Positions 35,043-44,960 of a DNA stretch of 64,000 bases are shown one piece after another. Each line of letters starts with the position of its first letter. The first letter of the stretch is position 1. The position numbers and the translations under genes were made by a program. Source of the DNA: Candidatus Mediterraneibacter faecavium (lineage in GTDB: Bacteria; Bacillota; Clostridia; Lachnospirales; Lachnospiraceae). Below the pieces are notes generated by a model, which ran no database searches, was not told where the DNA came from, and was given only the letters and a program-made list of their open reading frames with translations. The stretch spans positions 1-64,000 of the forward strand of contig DWVY01000065.1 of assembly GCA_019119995.1 (NCBI GenBank), in the 5' to 3' direction.

Positions 35043-36794
35043 ATGGAAAAGAAATCTTCGGTCAGAAAAGCGGTCATCTTGATGGGGGTGCATTTTCTTC
35101 TTTTGATGATCGTCTTTTTCTCTTATCTGATATTTTCTTACCGCACGGCGGCGGAGGATCTGACGACCAGCATGGAGAATCTGATCCAGATCTACGGAAG
35201 AGAGCTTGGAAACAAGATTGAAAACGCGGATATGCTCCTGGAACGTCTGATTTATAATAATGCGGATTATGACCAGATGCAGAGTGAAGACGAATCCACA
35301 AGATATTACGCGTCTGTAAGGCTGAAAAAACTTGTGGAAGAGCAGACGGCATACGGCGATTATGTGGACGCGGTCGTGATCGCGGACAGCATGTACGGGA
35401 TCGGGTTGGATTATGAGAACAACTTCATTACATATGAGGACAAAGCGGCTCTGAGAAACTTTGTATTCGAGGGCGCCAGACAGTGGCATGCGAAAGCGGA
35501 GTGGTCGGTAGATATGATCGGCTCGGACCGCTATGTATATAAGATGTATATCTGGCAGGGGAGGGCTGTGGGAGTCTTTCTCTCTGTGGAGCAGTTTATG
35601 AAGACGGTCCAGGAAAGTGATCTGAACCAGATGAGCATACTGCTTCTGGACCATGACGGGCGGATCTGGGGCGCCTACGGCGAAACTCTTTCCGGCGTGG
35701 AGACAGGGGCGCTCCTGGAGGAAGGAAGCGTCAGCACGGCGGGGAGTATGGAGCGCTCTGCGGGATATGCTCTGGGGGAGGGGCGTTTTGAGGTGCGCGC
35801 ATGCGCAGGAACTTCTGCTGTGTTCGGGCAGATCCGGCTGAATATGGTACTGATACTGATCGTGATCACGAGCCTTGTGATCTACTCTGTCCTGATGCTG
35901 AAGTTCGTGCGCCGGGAACTGCTCTTCCCGGTCAGCGCCATGCAGAAGACGATGACGTCCATGAGAGACGGGGACTATACGCTCCGCATCCGGGATGAAT
36001 TTAAAGGCTCGGAATTCACGCTGCTCAAAGAGACGTTCAATAAGCTGATGGATGAGATCGTCAATCTGCGGATCCAGAGCTATGAGAAGCAGATCGATCT
36101 GCAGGAGACGGAGCTGCGGTGCGTCAGGCTGCAGATCCGGCCGCATTTCTTCCTGAATGCCATGGCGACGATCTCAAGTCTGAGCCAGAGGGCGAAGAAC
36201 CGGGAAATCCAGGCATATATCGCGGCGCTCTCGAAAAACATCCGGTATATGTTCCGGTCAGGGCTTCATACTGTTGCACTGGGGGAAGAGATCCGGCACA
36301 TAGAGAACTATTTTGAGATGCAGGAGCTGAATTATCCGAACTGCGTCTTCTATTATATCGATATCCCGGAGGAACTGGAAGAGTGGAGGATCCCGCAGAT
36401 GCTGATCCACACGGTGATCGAGAACGAATATAAGTATGCGGTGGCGATGGACCAGACGCTCACGATCCTGATCCGGGCGGAGGAACGCACGGAGAAAGGG
36501 GAGAGGATGCTTTATCTGCAGATCGAGGATGACGGCGGCGGATATCCCAGGGAAGTGCTGGATTCCTTTGCCGGGGAAGAGGCGGAAAACCGTGGAGATC
36601 CGGAGAAGCGGGCCGCGCGCAGGAGCGGAGAGCGGATCGGGCTGAGGAGCATCCGGAGGATGCTGGAGCTGATGTATGAGCGGAAGGATCTGTTTGAGAT
36701 CAGCAATATTATGCCTCATGGCTGTCGGAATGTGTTCCGGATCCCGGAGCATCCGGTGCAGGAGATAAAAGAGATGGAAGAAGCGGACCGGTGA
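35043..36794 (+). CDS. YesM-type sensor histidine kinase
   Basis: A 583-residue membrane kinase. Helix 1 is at residues about 10-32 and helix 2 near 265-285; they flank an extracellular sensor region. A HAMP-like segment follows (FPVSAMQKTMTSMRDGDYTLRI). The His_kinase domain has LQIRPHFFLNAM with the phospho-accepting His near residue 366, and the ATPase region has EDDGGGYP and GIGLRSIRRML-type glycines (GERIGLRSI). It pairs with the adjacent YesN-like regulator and probably senses the ligand of the downstream ABC importer. Confidence 0.93.
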   Translation: MEKKSSVRKAVILMGVHFLLLMIVFFSYLIFSYRTAAEDLTTSMENLIQIYGRELGNKIENADMLLERLIYNNADYDQMQSEDESTRYYASVRLKKLVEEQTAYGDYVDAVVIADSMYGIGLDYENNFITYEDKAALRNFVFEGARQWHAKAEWSVDMIGSDRYVYKMYIWQGRAVGVFLSVEQFMKTVQESDLNQMSILLLDHDGRIWGAYGETLSGVETGALLEEGSVSTAGSMERSAGYALGEGRFEVRACAGTSAVFGQIRLNMVLILIVITSLVIYSVLMLKFVRRELLFPVSAMQKTMTSMRDGDYTLRIRDEFKGSEFTLLKETFNKLMDEIVNLRIQSYEKQIDLQETELRCVRLQIRPHFFLNAMATISSLSQRAKNREIQAYIAALSKNIRYMFRSGLHTVALGEEIRHIENYFEMQELNYPNCVFYYIDIPEELEEWRIPQMLIHTVIENEYKYAVAMDQTLTILIRAEERTEKGERMLYLQIEDDGGGYPREVLDSFAGEEAENRGDPEKRAARRSGERIGLRSIRRMLELMYERKDLFEISNIMPHGCRNVFRIPEHPVQEIKEMEEADR

Positions 36795-36856
36795 CAGCCG
36801 CGTGAAAAAGGCAGGCGGCTGTGAGGGAAGAGAAAGTATGAAAGGAATGACGGGGA

Positions 36857-38440
36857 ATGCATGTATTGATCGTGGATGACGATATTGCCACAGTGGATGT
36901 GGTGCAGAATTCTGTGGACTGGGAGCGGCTTGGGATCACGCAGACGTTTTCTGCCTATAATATCAACTGTGCGAAAAAGATCCTGTTGGAAGAAAAAATC
37001 GATATTATTATCAGCGATATCGAGATGCCGCAGGGATCGGGAATTGAACTTTTGGAATGGATGCGGGAGGAGGGCATACCGGGGGAGTTTCTCCTCCTTA
37101 CATGTCACGAAAGATTTGACTATGCGGCAAAAGCGCTGAAGAACCAGGCGTCGGAGTATCTGCTCAAACCGTTTGACGTCAACATCATGGAGGCTGCGCT
37201 GAAAAAGATCATCCTGAAGATACGGGAGAAAAGGCAGCTTCGGGCAGAGGGGGAATACGGGAAATGGGCGATGCAGAACCAGCGGCAGATGAAGCTGGGG
37301 TTTTGGAACCGGGTGCTCTCGGGGCACCTGGTGGGGAGCGGGGCCGCGGACTCGATCGAAGAAAAACGGCTGCATATCGATCCGGATGCGGAATACCGTC
37401 TTGTTGTCTCCAGGATCGCCCGGCCGGACGAGGATAAGATGAACTCCGGGCTGATGCTCTTTATTATGGAAAATATCCACTCAGAGGTTTTATGCGGAAA
37501 ACCGGATAATGAATCGGTGCTCTCCAGGGTCGAGCAGGGCGGTTATATCCTGATCACGGTATATCCGGAACTGAAAGGGGAAAATGTGGACAGAAAGTGC
37601 CGGGAGCTGCGGCGGGATATCCGGGAGATATTCGGAACGGAGATCACGACCTGCATCAGCGGAAAGCGCTCTCTGACAGAGCTCTATGACGCGGGGCAGA
37701 GAGTTCTGCGGCTCCTCGCGGAAAATGTGGGATACCGGGGGGTGCTGTTCCATGAGGAGGAAGTAAGCCAGGAGCAGAAGATCACAACCAGCCTGTTTGA
37801 ACTGGAGCAGATGGAGCGCCTTCTCGAGGAAGGGCAGAAAGTAAAGTTCCTGAGCTACTTAAAAAGCCGGCTTATGCCCGGAGACTGCGGGCGCCGGCTG
37901 CAGGCAGGAGTTTTAAAAAGAGGGAGGGAAGAGATCCTTCAGGCGGTATATACGTATCTCGGAAAAAAAGGGATCTCGGCGTCCGGACTCTTCCTGGACG
38001 AGGATCTGCGCGCCCTGGAGCAAAAGGCGTCCCAGTCTGCGGCGGATCTGATCCGGTGGGCCAGTTTTCTTTTAGACTGTACGCGTAATTATGAAGAAGA
38101 AAAGAAGAAGCAGTATACGTTGAGCGAGCAGGTCAACCGGTATATCATGGAGCATTACAGGGAGAATATCGGGCGCAGCGAGGTGGCGCAGCAGTTCCAT
38201 CTTTCTCCGGAATATCTCTCCAAGGTTTATAAACAGGAAACCGGAAAGCGGCTGAAAGATTTCATCATGGAGTGCAGGATCGAGGAGGCGAAGCGGCGGA
38301 TGGATCAGGGAGAGCGGGTCAGCGAAGCGGCGGAAGCCGCCGGATTTGACAACTTCACCTATTTCTCAACGGTCTTTAAAAAATATACCGGGATATCGCC
38401 GAACCAGTACAGGCGGAGGGATGAGGATTTATTATCATAG
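36857..38440 (+). CDS. YesN-type response regulator with AraC domain
   Basis: A 527-residue regulator. The receiver domain (residues 1-120) has the acidic DDD at 7-9, the phospho-acceptor Asp54 in ISDIEMP, and Lys near residue 105. A long middle region follows, then an AraC DNA-binding domain (about 420-525: VAQQFHLSPEYLSKVYKQ, AAGFDNFTYFSTVFKKYTG). It lies 62 nt after the kinase and should activate the ABC operon starting at 38566. Confidence 0.93.
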   Translation: MHVLIVDDDIATVDVVQNSVDWERLGITQTFSAYNINCAKKILLEEKIDIIISDIEMPQGSGIELLEWMREEGIPGEFLLLTCHERFDYAAKALKNQASEYLLKPFDVNIMEAALKKIILKIREKRQLRAEGEYGKWAMQNQRQMKLGFWNRVLSGHLVGSGAADSIEEKRLHIDPDAEYRLVVSRIARPDEDKMNSGLMLFIMENIHSEVLCGKPDNESVLSRVEQGGYILITVYPELKGENVDRKCRELRRDIREIFGTEITTCISGKRSLTELYDAGQRVLRLLAENVGYRGVLFHEEEVSQEQKITTSLFELEQMERLLEEGQKVKFLSYLKSRLMPGDCGRRLQAGVLKRGREEILQAVYTYLGKKGISASGLFLDEDLRALEQKASQSAADLIRWASFLLDCTRNYEEEKKKQYTLSEQVNRYIMEHYRENIGRSEVAQQFHLSPEYLSKVYKQETGKRLKDFIMECRIEEAKRRMDQGERVSEAAEAAGFDNFTYFSTVFKKYTGISPNQYRRRDEDLLS

Positions 38441-38565
38441 CAACGCCGGGCTTTTACAGAAAGTTCTCTTCTTTTTGAAAATATCCGTCCTTTTTTTAAA
38501 AGAAATTGAACGTGCGTTTTGATAAATTGAAACTACCAGAAAAACGTAAGAGGAGGTAAAAGATT

Positions 38566-40083
38566 ATGAAGAAAAAGAGAATTCTGGCGCTTCTGCTGGC
38601 TTCTGCGATGACAGTAAGCCTTGCAGCCTGCGGAGGAGGAGAATCCGAGTCCGGAAGTTCAGAGGGAGAGGGTGGATATGATCAGGTGACATATGCGTAC
38701 GCCACCTTCAACAATATCCCCGCAGAGGAAGACCTGGATACCGTGGAGGAAGCGATCAACGAGATCACAAGAGAGAAGATCAACGTAGAGGTGACCCTGC
38801 AGCCGTACAGTATTGCGGACTATCCGAGCAAGATCCCGCTTGCGCTCCAGGGAGGAGAGAAGGTTGACATCTATCAGTCTCTCGGAGATTTCAACAACTA
38901 TGTATCCACAGATATGGCTTATGATATTACAGAGCTGCTCAACGAGTGCGGACAGGGGATCGTTGACACAGTCGGCGAAGAGTGGCTGAACGCATGCTCC
39001 AAAGACGGCAGCATCTATGGTGTTCCGACCATGAAGCCGGTTGCACTGACTCCGATGGTGATCTACCGTCAGGATATCGTGGACGAGCTTGGGATCGACA
39101 TGTCCACTGTTTCTTCCATGGAAGATGTGACTCCGATCCTGGAACAGGTGAAGGAAGCATATCCGGATATGATCCCGGTAGCGCCGGTGCAGACAGGAGA
39201 GATCGGTGTTTCTGTAAACTATGGAGAAGTGGACTTCCTGACAGACGACAGATATTCACCGGTAGGCGTCCTGGTAGGGGACAGCCTGGAAGTGACGGAT
39301 CTGTATTCTACTGACATGTTCCGCGAGAAATGCGAGCTGGTGAGAAGCTGGTATGAGGAAGGACTGGTAATGCAGGATGCGGCGACGACCACAACAGCGG
39401 CTGCAGAGGCTATGAGCTCAGGCAATTACTTCTGCTACATCGCGGCGTACAGCTATCCGGAGGCGGACACTGCGGCTTCTCTGCAGGCACAGTGCGGCAC
39501 GAATCCGATCGGCGCGAAGATCATCGGGGACGCATACCTTTCCACAGCAGACCTGAACGCGGTGAGCTGGCTGATCGCTTCTACGACAGACGTACCGGAA
39601 GCAGCGATGAAATTCCTTGAGCTTACATATACAGACGCAGATGTGATCAATCTCCTGATCTATGGGATCGAGGGGCGTGATTATGTGATGAACGATGACG
39701 GGACCGTTTCCTACCCGGAGGGCGAGGACGCTTCTACCGTACCGTATACAGCACAGTTAAGCTGCGGAACATTAGGAAACTTCTTCCTGATGTACCCGAC
39801 AGCCGGAACGAATCCGGATTCTCTTGACTGGGAGTTGGAGCAGAACAAGACGGCAAAGACCTCCCCGGCGATGGGATTCACCTTTGATCCTGACAGTGTG
39901 AAGACACAGTACACGGCGGTGAAGAACGTAGTTTCCCAGTATCTGCCGGGCCTGATCTGCGGAAGCCTGGATCCGGATACTGAGATCGACAACTTCGTGC
40001 AGGCGTTAAATGACGCGGGCTATCAGGATATCCTTGACGCAAAACAGGAGCAGCTCGACGCCTGGGCAGAAGGACAGAAATAG
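38566..40083 (+). CDS. ABC importer solute-binding lipoprotein (LplA type)
   Basis: A 505-residue binding protein anchored by Cys22 (LAAC lipobox after a 21-residue signal peptide). A Ser/Gly/Glu linker leads to a cluster-D/F type extracellular solute-binding fold similar to LplA/YtcQ proteins that bind large or modified oligosaccharides. AGGAGG lies 9 nt before the ATG. It begins an operon with two permeases; the ATPase is not encoded here and is presumably a shared MsmX-like subunit. Confidence 0.92.
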   Translation: MKKKRILALLLASAMTVSLAACGGGESESGSSEGEGGYDQVTYAYATFNNIPAEEDLDTVEEAINEITREKINVEVTLQPYSIADYPSKIPLALQGGEKVDIYQSLGDFNNYVSTDMAYDITELLNECGQGIVDTVGEEWLNACSKDGSIYGVPTMKPVALTPMVIYRQDIVDELGIDMSTVSSMEDVTPILEQVKEAYPDMIPVAPVQTGEIGVSVNYGEVDFLTDDRYSPVGVLVGDSLEVTDLYSTDMFREKCELVRSWYEEGLVMQDAATTTTAAAEAMSSGNYFCYIAAYSYPEADTAASLQAQCGTNPIGAKIIGDAYLSTADLNAVSWLIASTTDVPEAAMKFLELTYTDADVINLLIYGIEGRDYVMNDDGTVSYPEGEDASTVPYTAQLSCGTLGNFFLMYPTAGTNPDSLDWELEQNKTAKTSPAMGFTFDPDSVKTQYTAVKNVVSQYLPGLICGSLDPDTEIDNFVQALNDAGYQDILDAKQEQLDAWAEGQK

Positions 40084-40102
40084 ATTCATATGAGGAGGCA
40101 GT

Positions 40103-41032
40103 ATGAAAAAAGCGGCTATGGTCAAAAAGAAAACAAGATTTAAAAGCCTGCCCCTGCTGCTGATCGCGCTGCCGGGAATTGTCTACCTGATCATCAATAA
40201 CTATATGCCAATGTTCGGTATATTCCTGGCTTTCAAAGATTACAGTCTGATGAAGGGCATCTTCGGCAGCGAATGGTGCGGATTTGAGAATTTTGAGTTC
40301 TTGTTTAAGACAAAGGACGCCTGGATCATGACGAGAAATACACTTCTGTATAACCTGGCGTTTATTATTATCGGAACGATCGTGGCGATCGCGATCGCGA
40401 TCATGATGTGTGAACTGGGAAAGAAGAAACGCGTGAAATTCTTCCAGGCGGCGCTGCTGCTGCCGAACCTTCTCTCCTGGGTCGTTATCGGATTCGTGGC
40501 ATATGCGTTCTTAAACGCGGATACCGGATTTATCAACAAGACCATCCTGGCGGGAATGGGAGTTGACCCTGTGTCATGGTATTCCTACACGGGGGCATGG
40601 CCTGTGATCCTGGTGATCGTAAATCTGTGGAAAAACATGGGGTATCAGTCCATCGTCTATATGGCGAGCATCTCCGGGATCGACAAGTCGATCTACGAGG
40701 CGGCGGCGATCGACGGGGCGACGAAGATGAAGCAGATCTTCTATGTCACCCTGCCGATGCTGAAACCGACGGTGATCACTCTGACACTGATGTCCATCGG
40801 AAGGATCTTCTATTCCGACTTCGGACTGTTCTACCAGGTGCCGCAGAATGCGGGAGCGCTGTTCAGCGTGACGCAGACCATCGATACCTATGTGTACCGC
40901 GGCCTGATGGAACTGAACGATGTGGGTATGTCCGCTGCGGCAGGATTGTATCAGTCACTGGTTGGATTTATCCTCGTGCTGATCGCGAATGGGATCGTAC
41001 GTAAGATAGATTCAGACAATGCATTATTCTAG
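40103..41032 (+). CDS. Sugar ABC transporter permease (LplB type)
   Basis: A 309-residue inner-membrane subunit with about six helices and the cytoplasmic EAA loop EAAAIDGATKMKQIFYVTLP that docks the ATPase. It starts 19 nt after the binding protein and forms a pair with the permease at 41045. Confidence 0.93.
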   Translation: MKKAAMVKKKTRFKSLPLLLIALPGIVYLIINNYMPMFGIFLAFKDYSLMKGIFGSEWCGFENFEFLFKTKDAWIMTRNTLLYNLAFIIIGTIVAIAIAIMMCELGKKKRVKFFQAALLLPNLLSWVVIGFVAYAFLNADTGFINKTILAGMGVDPVSWYSYTGAWPVILVIVNLWKNMGYQSIVYMASISGIDKSIYEAAAIDGATKMKQIFYVTLPMLKPTVITLTLMSIGRIFYSDFGLFYQVPQNAGALFSVTQTIDTYVYRGLMELNDVGMSAAAGLYQSLVGFILVLIANGIVRKIDSDNALF

Positions 41033-41044
41033 GAGGGGAAGGAA

Positions 41045-41929
41045 ATGACAGAGAGCAAAAGTTTTAACCGGGTGTCGACAGTCGTCCTTACGCTGTTGGT
41101 TATCCTGGCGATGCTGCCGATCATCCTGATCGTGATCGCGTCCTTCTCCGGAGAGGATGCGCTGATCCGGGACGGGTATACCTACTTCCCGGCGGAGTGG
41201 AGTCTGGACTCCTACTATTACATGGTGAAGCAGGGAGTTATGATCCTGCGGGCCTATGGGGTCTCTTTCTTTGTGACATTTTTCGGGACCGCGCTCAGTG
41301 TGCTCCTGACCACGATGCTGGCTTACCCGATGGCAAGGAAATCCTTCCGCGGAAGGAACGTGCTGGCGTTCTTCGTGTTCTTCACTATGCTGTTTAACGG
41401 AGGTATCGTACCTTCCTATATCATGTGGACACAGATCTTCGGCATCAAGGATACGATTTGGGCGCTGATCATCCCGAACTATCTGGTGACAGCTTTCAAC
41501 GTGATCCTGGTAAAGAACTATTATCAGAACAGCGTGCCGGATTCACTGATCGAGGCAGCTCAGCTGGACGGAGCTTCCGAGCTCAAGATCTTCTTCCGGG
41601 TGATGCTCCCGCTGTCCAAGCCAACCGTGGCGACCATCGGGCTGTTCACCGGAATTACATACTGGAACGACTGGACCAACGGTCTGTACTATATCAACAA
41701 TGAAAAGCTCTACAGCATCCAGCAGCTGCTGATGAAGATCATGGATAATATCCAGGCTCTGAGATCAAACTCGACAGCGTCCCTTCTGGGCACCGGAGCG
41801 GTAGATCTGCCGGGCACGTCGATCCGAATGGCGATGGCTGTGATCGGCATCCTGCCGATCCTGTTCATCTATCCGTTCGTGCAGAAGTACCTGATAAAAG
41901 GTGTTGTAGTCGGGGCGGTCAAAGGCTGA
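41045..41929 (+). CDS. Sugar ABC transporter permease (LplC type)
   Basis: A 294-residue membrane subunit with six helices and the EAA loop EAAQLDGASELKIFFRVMLP. GGAGGGG lies upstream of the ATG. It is the partner of the LplB-like permease. Confidence 0.93.
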   Translation: MTESKSFNRVSTVVLTLLVILAMLPIILIVIASFSGEDALIRDGYTYFPAEWSLDSYYYMVKQGVMILRAYGVSFFVTFFGTALSVLLTTMLAYPMARKSFRGRNVLAFFVFFTMLFNGGIVPSYIMWTQIFGIKDTIWALIIPNYLVTAFNVILVKNYYQNSVPDSLIEAAQLDGASELKIFFRVMLPLSKPTVATIGLFTGITYWNDWTNGLYYINNEKLYSIQQLLMKIMDNIQALRSNSTASLLGTGAVDLPGTSIRMAMAVIGILPILFIYPFVQKYLIKGVVVGAVKG

Positions 41930-41941
41930 AAGGAGATTGAG

Positions 41942-42808
41942 ATGAAGATAAGTGATGTAATCGGAAAGATCCTGGACTATCATCCGAAATTTCCGGATGA
42001 TTACGCCGGATGCGACGGATATAAATCCGGAGATCCTGACGCAGAGTGCACGGGCGTCGTATGCGCGCTTGTCCCGACAGTGGAAGTGATCAGAAAGACA
42101 AAAGAGCTCGGATGCAACCTGTTGTACGTGCATGAGCCGACATTCTACTGTTCGCCGGATTATCCGGACTGGAGAGCCGGGTTTGAAAACAGGGTGTATG
42201 AGGAGAAAAAAGCGCTTCTTGACGAGGCGGGGATCGCCATCTGGAGAGATCACGACCACGCGCACGCGCATAACCCGGACAGTATCTTTACAGGTGTGAT
42301 CAAGTACCTGGGCTGGGAGGAACACCAGACGGGAGAGGAACTCATACCGAACACTTTCGCATCGAGATTCTTCGAGTTCGAAGACATGACCGTGGGGAAG
42401 ATGAACGAGATGCTCAAAGAGAGACTGTCCCTGAACGGCATCCGCTATATCGGAAGACCGGAGGACACGATCCGGAAAGTTGCCCTTGTCGGACATCTGT
42501 TTCCGATGTCCGGCAGTGAGCCGGTGACGGTGAACGGCTATTGCCCGGAGTATTCTACCGGCATTATAAAGGATATGGAAGAAAAGGGCGTGGACGCCAT
42601 CATTCCGGGCGAGGTGATCGACTGGACGGTGATGTCCTATATCCGGGACGCGGTACAGCTCGGCAAAGTGAAGGCGGCTTTCAATGTGGGCCACTTCAAC
42701 TTGGAGGAACTGGGAATGAAGTACGCGGCGGACTGGATTTCGGATCTGATCGGAAATGAACTTCCGGTACATTATGTGCCGTCGGGAGATATTTATCGCT
42801 TTGCATAG
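41942..42808 (+). CDS. Nif3-like dinuclear metal-centre protein
   Basis: A 288-residue protein of the Nif3/YbgI family (PF01784), which forms ring-shaped hexamers with two metals per subunit. Metal-type motifs are LLYVHEPTFY, WRDHDHAHAHNPD and NVGHFNLEELGMKYAA. The biochemical role is unknown for the family; GTP cyclohydrolase-like annotations are unreliable. It is divergent in detail from the housekeeping Nif3. It sits 12 nt after the permease and so belongs to the transport operon. Confidence 0.82.
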   Translation: MKISDVIGKILDYHPKFPDDYAGCDGYKSGDPDAECTGVVCALVPTVEVIRKTKELGCNLLYVHEPTFYCSPDYPDWRAGFENRVYEEKKALLDEAGIAIWRDHDHAHAHNPDSIFTGVIKYLGWEEHQTGEELIPNTFASRFFEFEDMTVGKMNEMLKERLSLNGIRYIGRPEDTIRKVALVGHLFPMSGSEPVTVNGYCPEYSTGIIKDMEEKGVDAIIPGEVIDWTVMSYIRDAVQLGKVKAAFNVGHFNLEELGMKYAADWISDLIGNELPVHYVPSGDIYRFA

Positions 42809-42816
42809 CGGAAAAC

Positions 42817-42885
42817 ACAGGCGGCGGACCGCGGAAATCAGGTAACAGTGAACAGAATTGTTACGAAACGCGGTCCGCCGCCTGT
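42817..42885. other. Two-tier GC-rich hairpin inside the transport/esterase operon
   Basis: ACAGGCGGCGGACCGCG (42817-42833) is the exact complement of 42869-42885 (17 bp). Inside, GTAACA pairs with TGTTAC (42842-42847, 42859-42864). No T tract follows, so a processing or stabilising element is more likely than a terminator. The inner part resembles the dispersed GAACTGTTAC repeats. Confidence 0.7.
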
Positions 42886-42913
42886 CTGATTACAAGAAAG
42901 GGGATAACAAATT

Positions 42914-43756
42914 ATGTCAATCTTACAGGTGAATAAATATTCCATGGCGCTCAGCCGTTTTATTACATTTCATGTGATCCTGCCGGACGACGCGCCGCCG
43001 GCTATGCTGGAAGGCAATCAGAATTATGAGAGAAAGCCAAAGACGCTCTATCTGCTCCACGGATTTTCCGGAAATACGACAGACTGGCTCTACGGAAGCT
43101 CTATTCAGGCGCTTTCCCTAAAGTACAATCTGGCTGTGGTGCTGCCCTCCGGGGAGAACAGCTTCTACCTGAACGGAAAAGGAGTCGGCCGTGCATATGA
43201 GACATTTACCGGAGTGGAGCTCCCGGAGTATATCTCGAAGACATTCGGGCTTTCCGGCCGGGCAGAGGATAACTTCATCGGCGGCCTCTCCATGGGAGGA
43301 TTCGGAGCGATCCACACAGCTCTGAAATATCCGGAGCGGTTCGGGCGGATGTTCGGCCTTTCTTCCGCTATGCTCCAGAATGACATCGCGGGCATGAAGC
43401 CGGGAGAGAAGAACGATATCGCGGATTATGACTATTATTATCAGGTGTTCGGCGATCTGGATCACCTGGACATGAGTGAGAATAATCCGGAGTACCTGAT
43501 CCGGATGAAGAAGGAGAAGGGCGAAGAGATCCAGCCCATCTTCATGGCATGCGGCACAGAAGACTTTATCGTAAAAAATAACCGCGAGTTCCGGGACTTC
43601 CTGATCAGCCAGGGGATCGAGCCGGTCTACTATGAGAGCCCGGGCATCCATGACTGGACATTCTGGAACCAGTACCTGGAGCCGGCGATCCGCTGGGGAC
43701 TTGGCCTGGGCGAAGGGAAAGAACAGGCGATTCCTGGAGTGATCCTCCCGGAATAG
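42914..43756 (+). CDS. Esterase of the PF00756 (esterase D/CE1-like) family
   Basis: A 280-residue serine esterase without a signal peptide. The nucleophile elbow is GLSMGGFGA (Ser about residue 128), the oxyanion region LLHGFSGNTTDW, and the catalytic His in SPGIHDWTFWNQYL. The CE1 group includes acetyl-xylan and feruloyl esterases. It is the first of three consecutive esterases behind an oligosaccharide importer, so intracellular deacylation of an imported sugar is plausible. Confidence 0.87.
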   Translation: MSILQVNKYSMALSRFITFHVILPDDAPPAMLEGNQNYERKPKTLYLLHGFSGNTTDWLYGSSIQALSLKYNLAVVLPSGENSFYLNGKGVGRAYETFTGVELPEYISKTFGLSGRAEDNFIGGLSMGGFGAIHTALKYPERFGRMFGLSSAMLQNDIAGMKPGEKNDIADYDYYYQVFGDLDHLDMSENNPEYLIRMKKEKGEEIQPIFMACGTEDFIVKNNREFRDFLISQGIEPVYYESPGIHDWTFWNQYLEPAIRWGLGLGEGKEQAIPGVILPE

Positions 43757-43773
43757 AAAAGGAGACGCAAGGT

Positions 43774-44886
43774 ATGGAAAACTATAATCTGAATGAACAG
43801 CTGCTGGCGTTTGACCGGGTGCTTCCATGGGAGGGGCAGGTTCCCGCCTTTGTCAGGGAGGGTGGAAACTATTATCTGCAGATCGCCGCGCCGGGAGCGC
43901 AGAGCGTATCGTTTCTCATTGAAGAGAAGGAACACCCGTGCGAAAAAGATGAAGCAGGCGTCTGGCGGACGGAATATCCGGTGCGCAAGGGGATCCATCT
44001 CGTGCAGCTGCTGATCGACAGTGTTCCTGTGCTCACGCCCCTGCTTCCGGTCACATATGGCTACAGCCGTCCGTATAATTATGTGGCAATGCAGATGGAA
44101 GACGAGGAATTTTACAGGATCAAAGACGTTCCCCACGGAAGCGTGCGCAGGGAGTACTTTTATTCTGAAGTGACCGGAGAGTGGGAGAGCTGTATGGTAT
44201 ACACGCCGTACTGCTACGAAGAGGAGACAGAGAAAATATTTCCGGTGCTCTACCTACAGCACGGACACGGAGAGAACGAGACAGGATGGACCGCTTCCGG
44301 TAAGGTGAATTTCATACTTGACAATCTGATCGCTGAAGGAAAGGCGGCTCCGATGGCAGTCGTCATGAGCAACGGGATGGTGCAGACTGTGGATGAGGAC
44401 GGGAAGCGGATCGTGGATTTCCGGCTGTTTGAAGAGCAGCTTCTGACGGATATCATCCCCTATGTGGAGAAGAAATTCCGGATCGGCGGGAAGAAAGAAC
44501 TCCGGGCTATGGCGGGACTATCCATGGGATCTCTGCAGACGAGCATCACAGGTTTTCAACATCCGGAGTATTTCACTGCGCTGGGCATATTCAGCGGTTT
44601 CGTGACGGATATCATCCAGGGGGGCGCGTTGGATCAGGTAAAGCGTGAAAAGAGCGGCAATGAGCATATGAAGATCCTGGACGATGCGGAAACGTTCTCG
44701 GAGAGCTTCGAAGTATTCTTCCGTGCCATGGGAGACGAGGATCCGTTCTGGGAGGACTTTGTCCATGACGACCGGATCCTGGAGGAAAAAGGGATCCGCC
44801 AGATCCGGAAAGTATATCCGGGAACCCATGACTGGAATGTGTGGAGGATGTGCATCCGGGACTTCGCGCAGCTGATCTTCCGGTGA
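43774..44886 (+). CDS. PF00756 esterase with N-terminal beta domain
   Basis: A 370-residue esterase. Residues about 1-100 look like an immunoglobulin/CBM48-like early-set domain (VPAFVREGGNYYLQIAAPGAQSV). The hydrolase domain has LYLQHGHGENETGW, nucleophile GLSMGSLQT (Ser near residue 251) and a C-terminal PGTHDWNVWR with the His. Similar two-domain proteins are XynZ-like or cinnamoyl esterases. It is cytoplasmic, 17 nt after the previous esterase. Confidence 0.87.
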   Translation: MENYNLNEQLLAFDRVLPWEGQVPAFVREGGNYYLQIAAPGAQSVSFLIEEKEHPCEKDEAGVWRTEYPVRKGIHLVQLLIDSVPVLTPLLPVTYGYSRPYNYVAMQMEDEEFYRIKDVPHGSVRREYFYSEVTGEWESCMVYTPYCYEEETEKIFPVLYLQHGHGENETGWTASGKVNFILDNLIAEGKAAPMAVVMSNGMVQTVDEDGKRIVDFRLFEEQLLTDIIPYVEKKFRIGGKKELRAMAGLSMGSLQTSITGFQHPEYFTALGIFSGFVTDIIQGGALDQVKREKSGNEHMKILDDAETFSESFEVFFRAMGDEDPFWEDFVHDDRILEEKGIRQIRKVYPGTHDWNVWRMCIRDFAQLIFR

Positions 44887-44960
44887 CACCGGGACTATAC
44901 GTGAATATTTATGGCAGACAGCTGTTTTCTCGTAATTGAAGAATGAAGGAGAAAGAAAAG

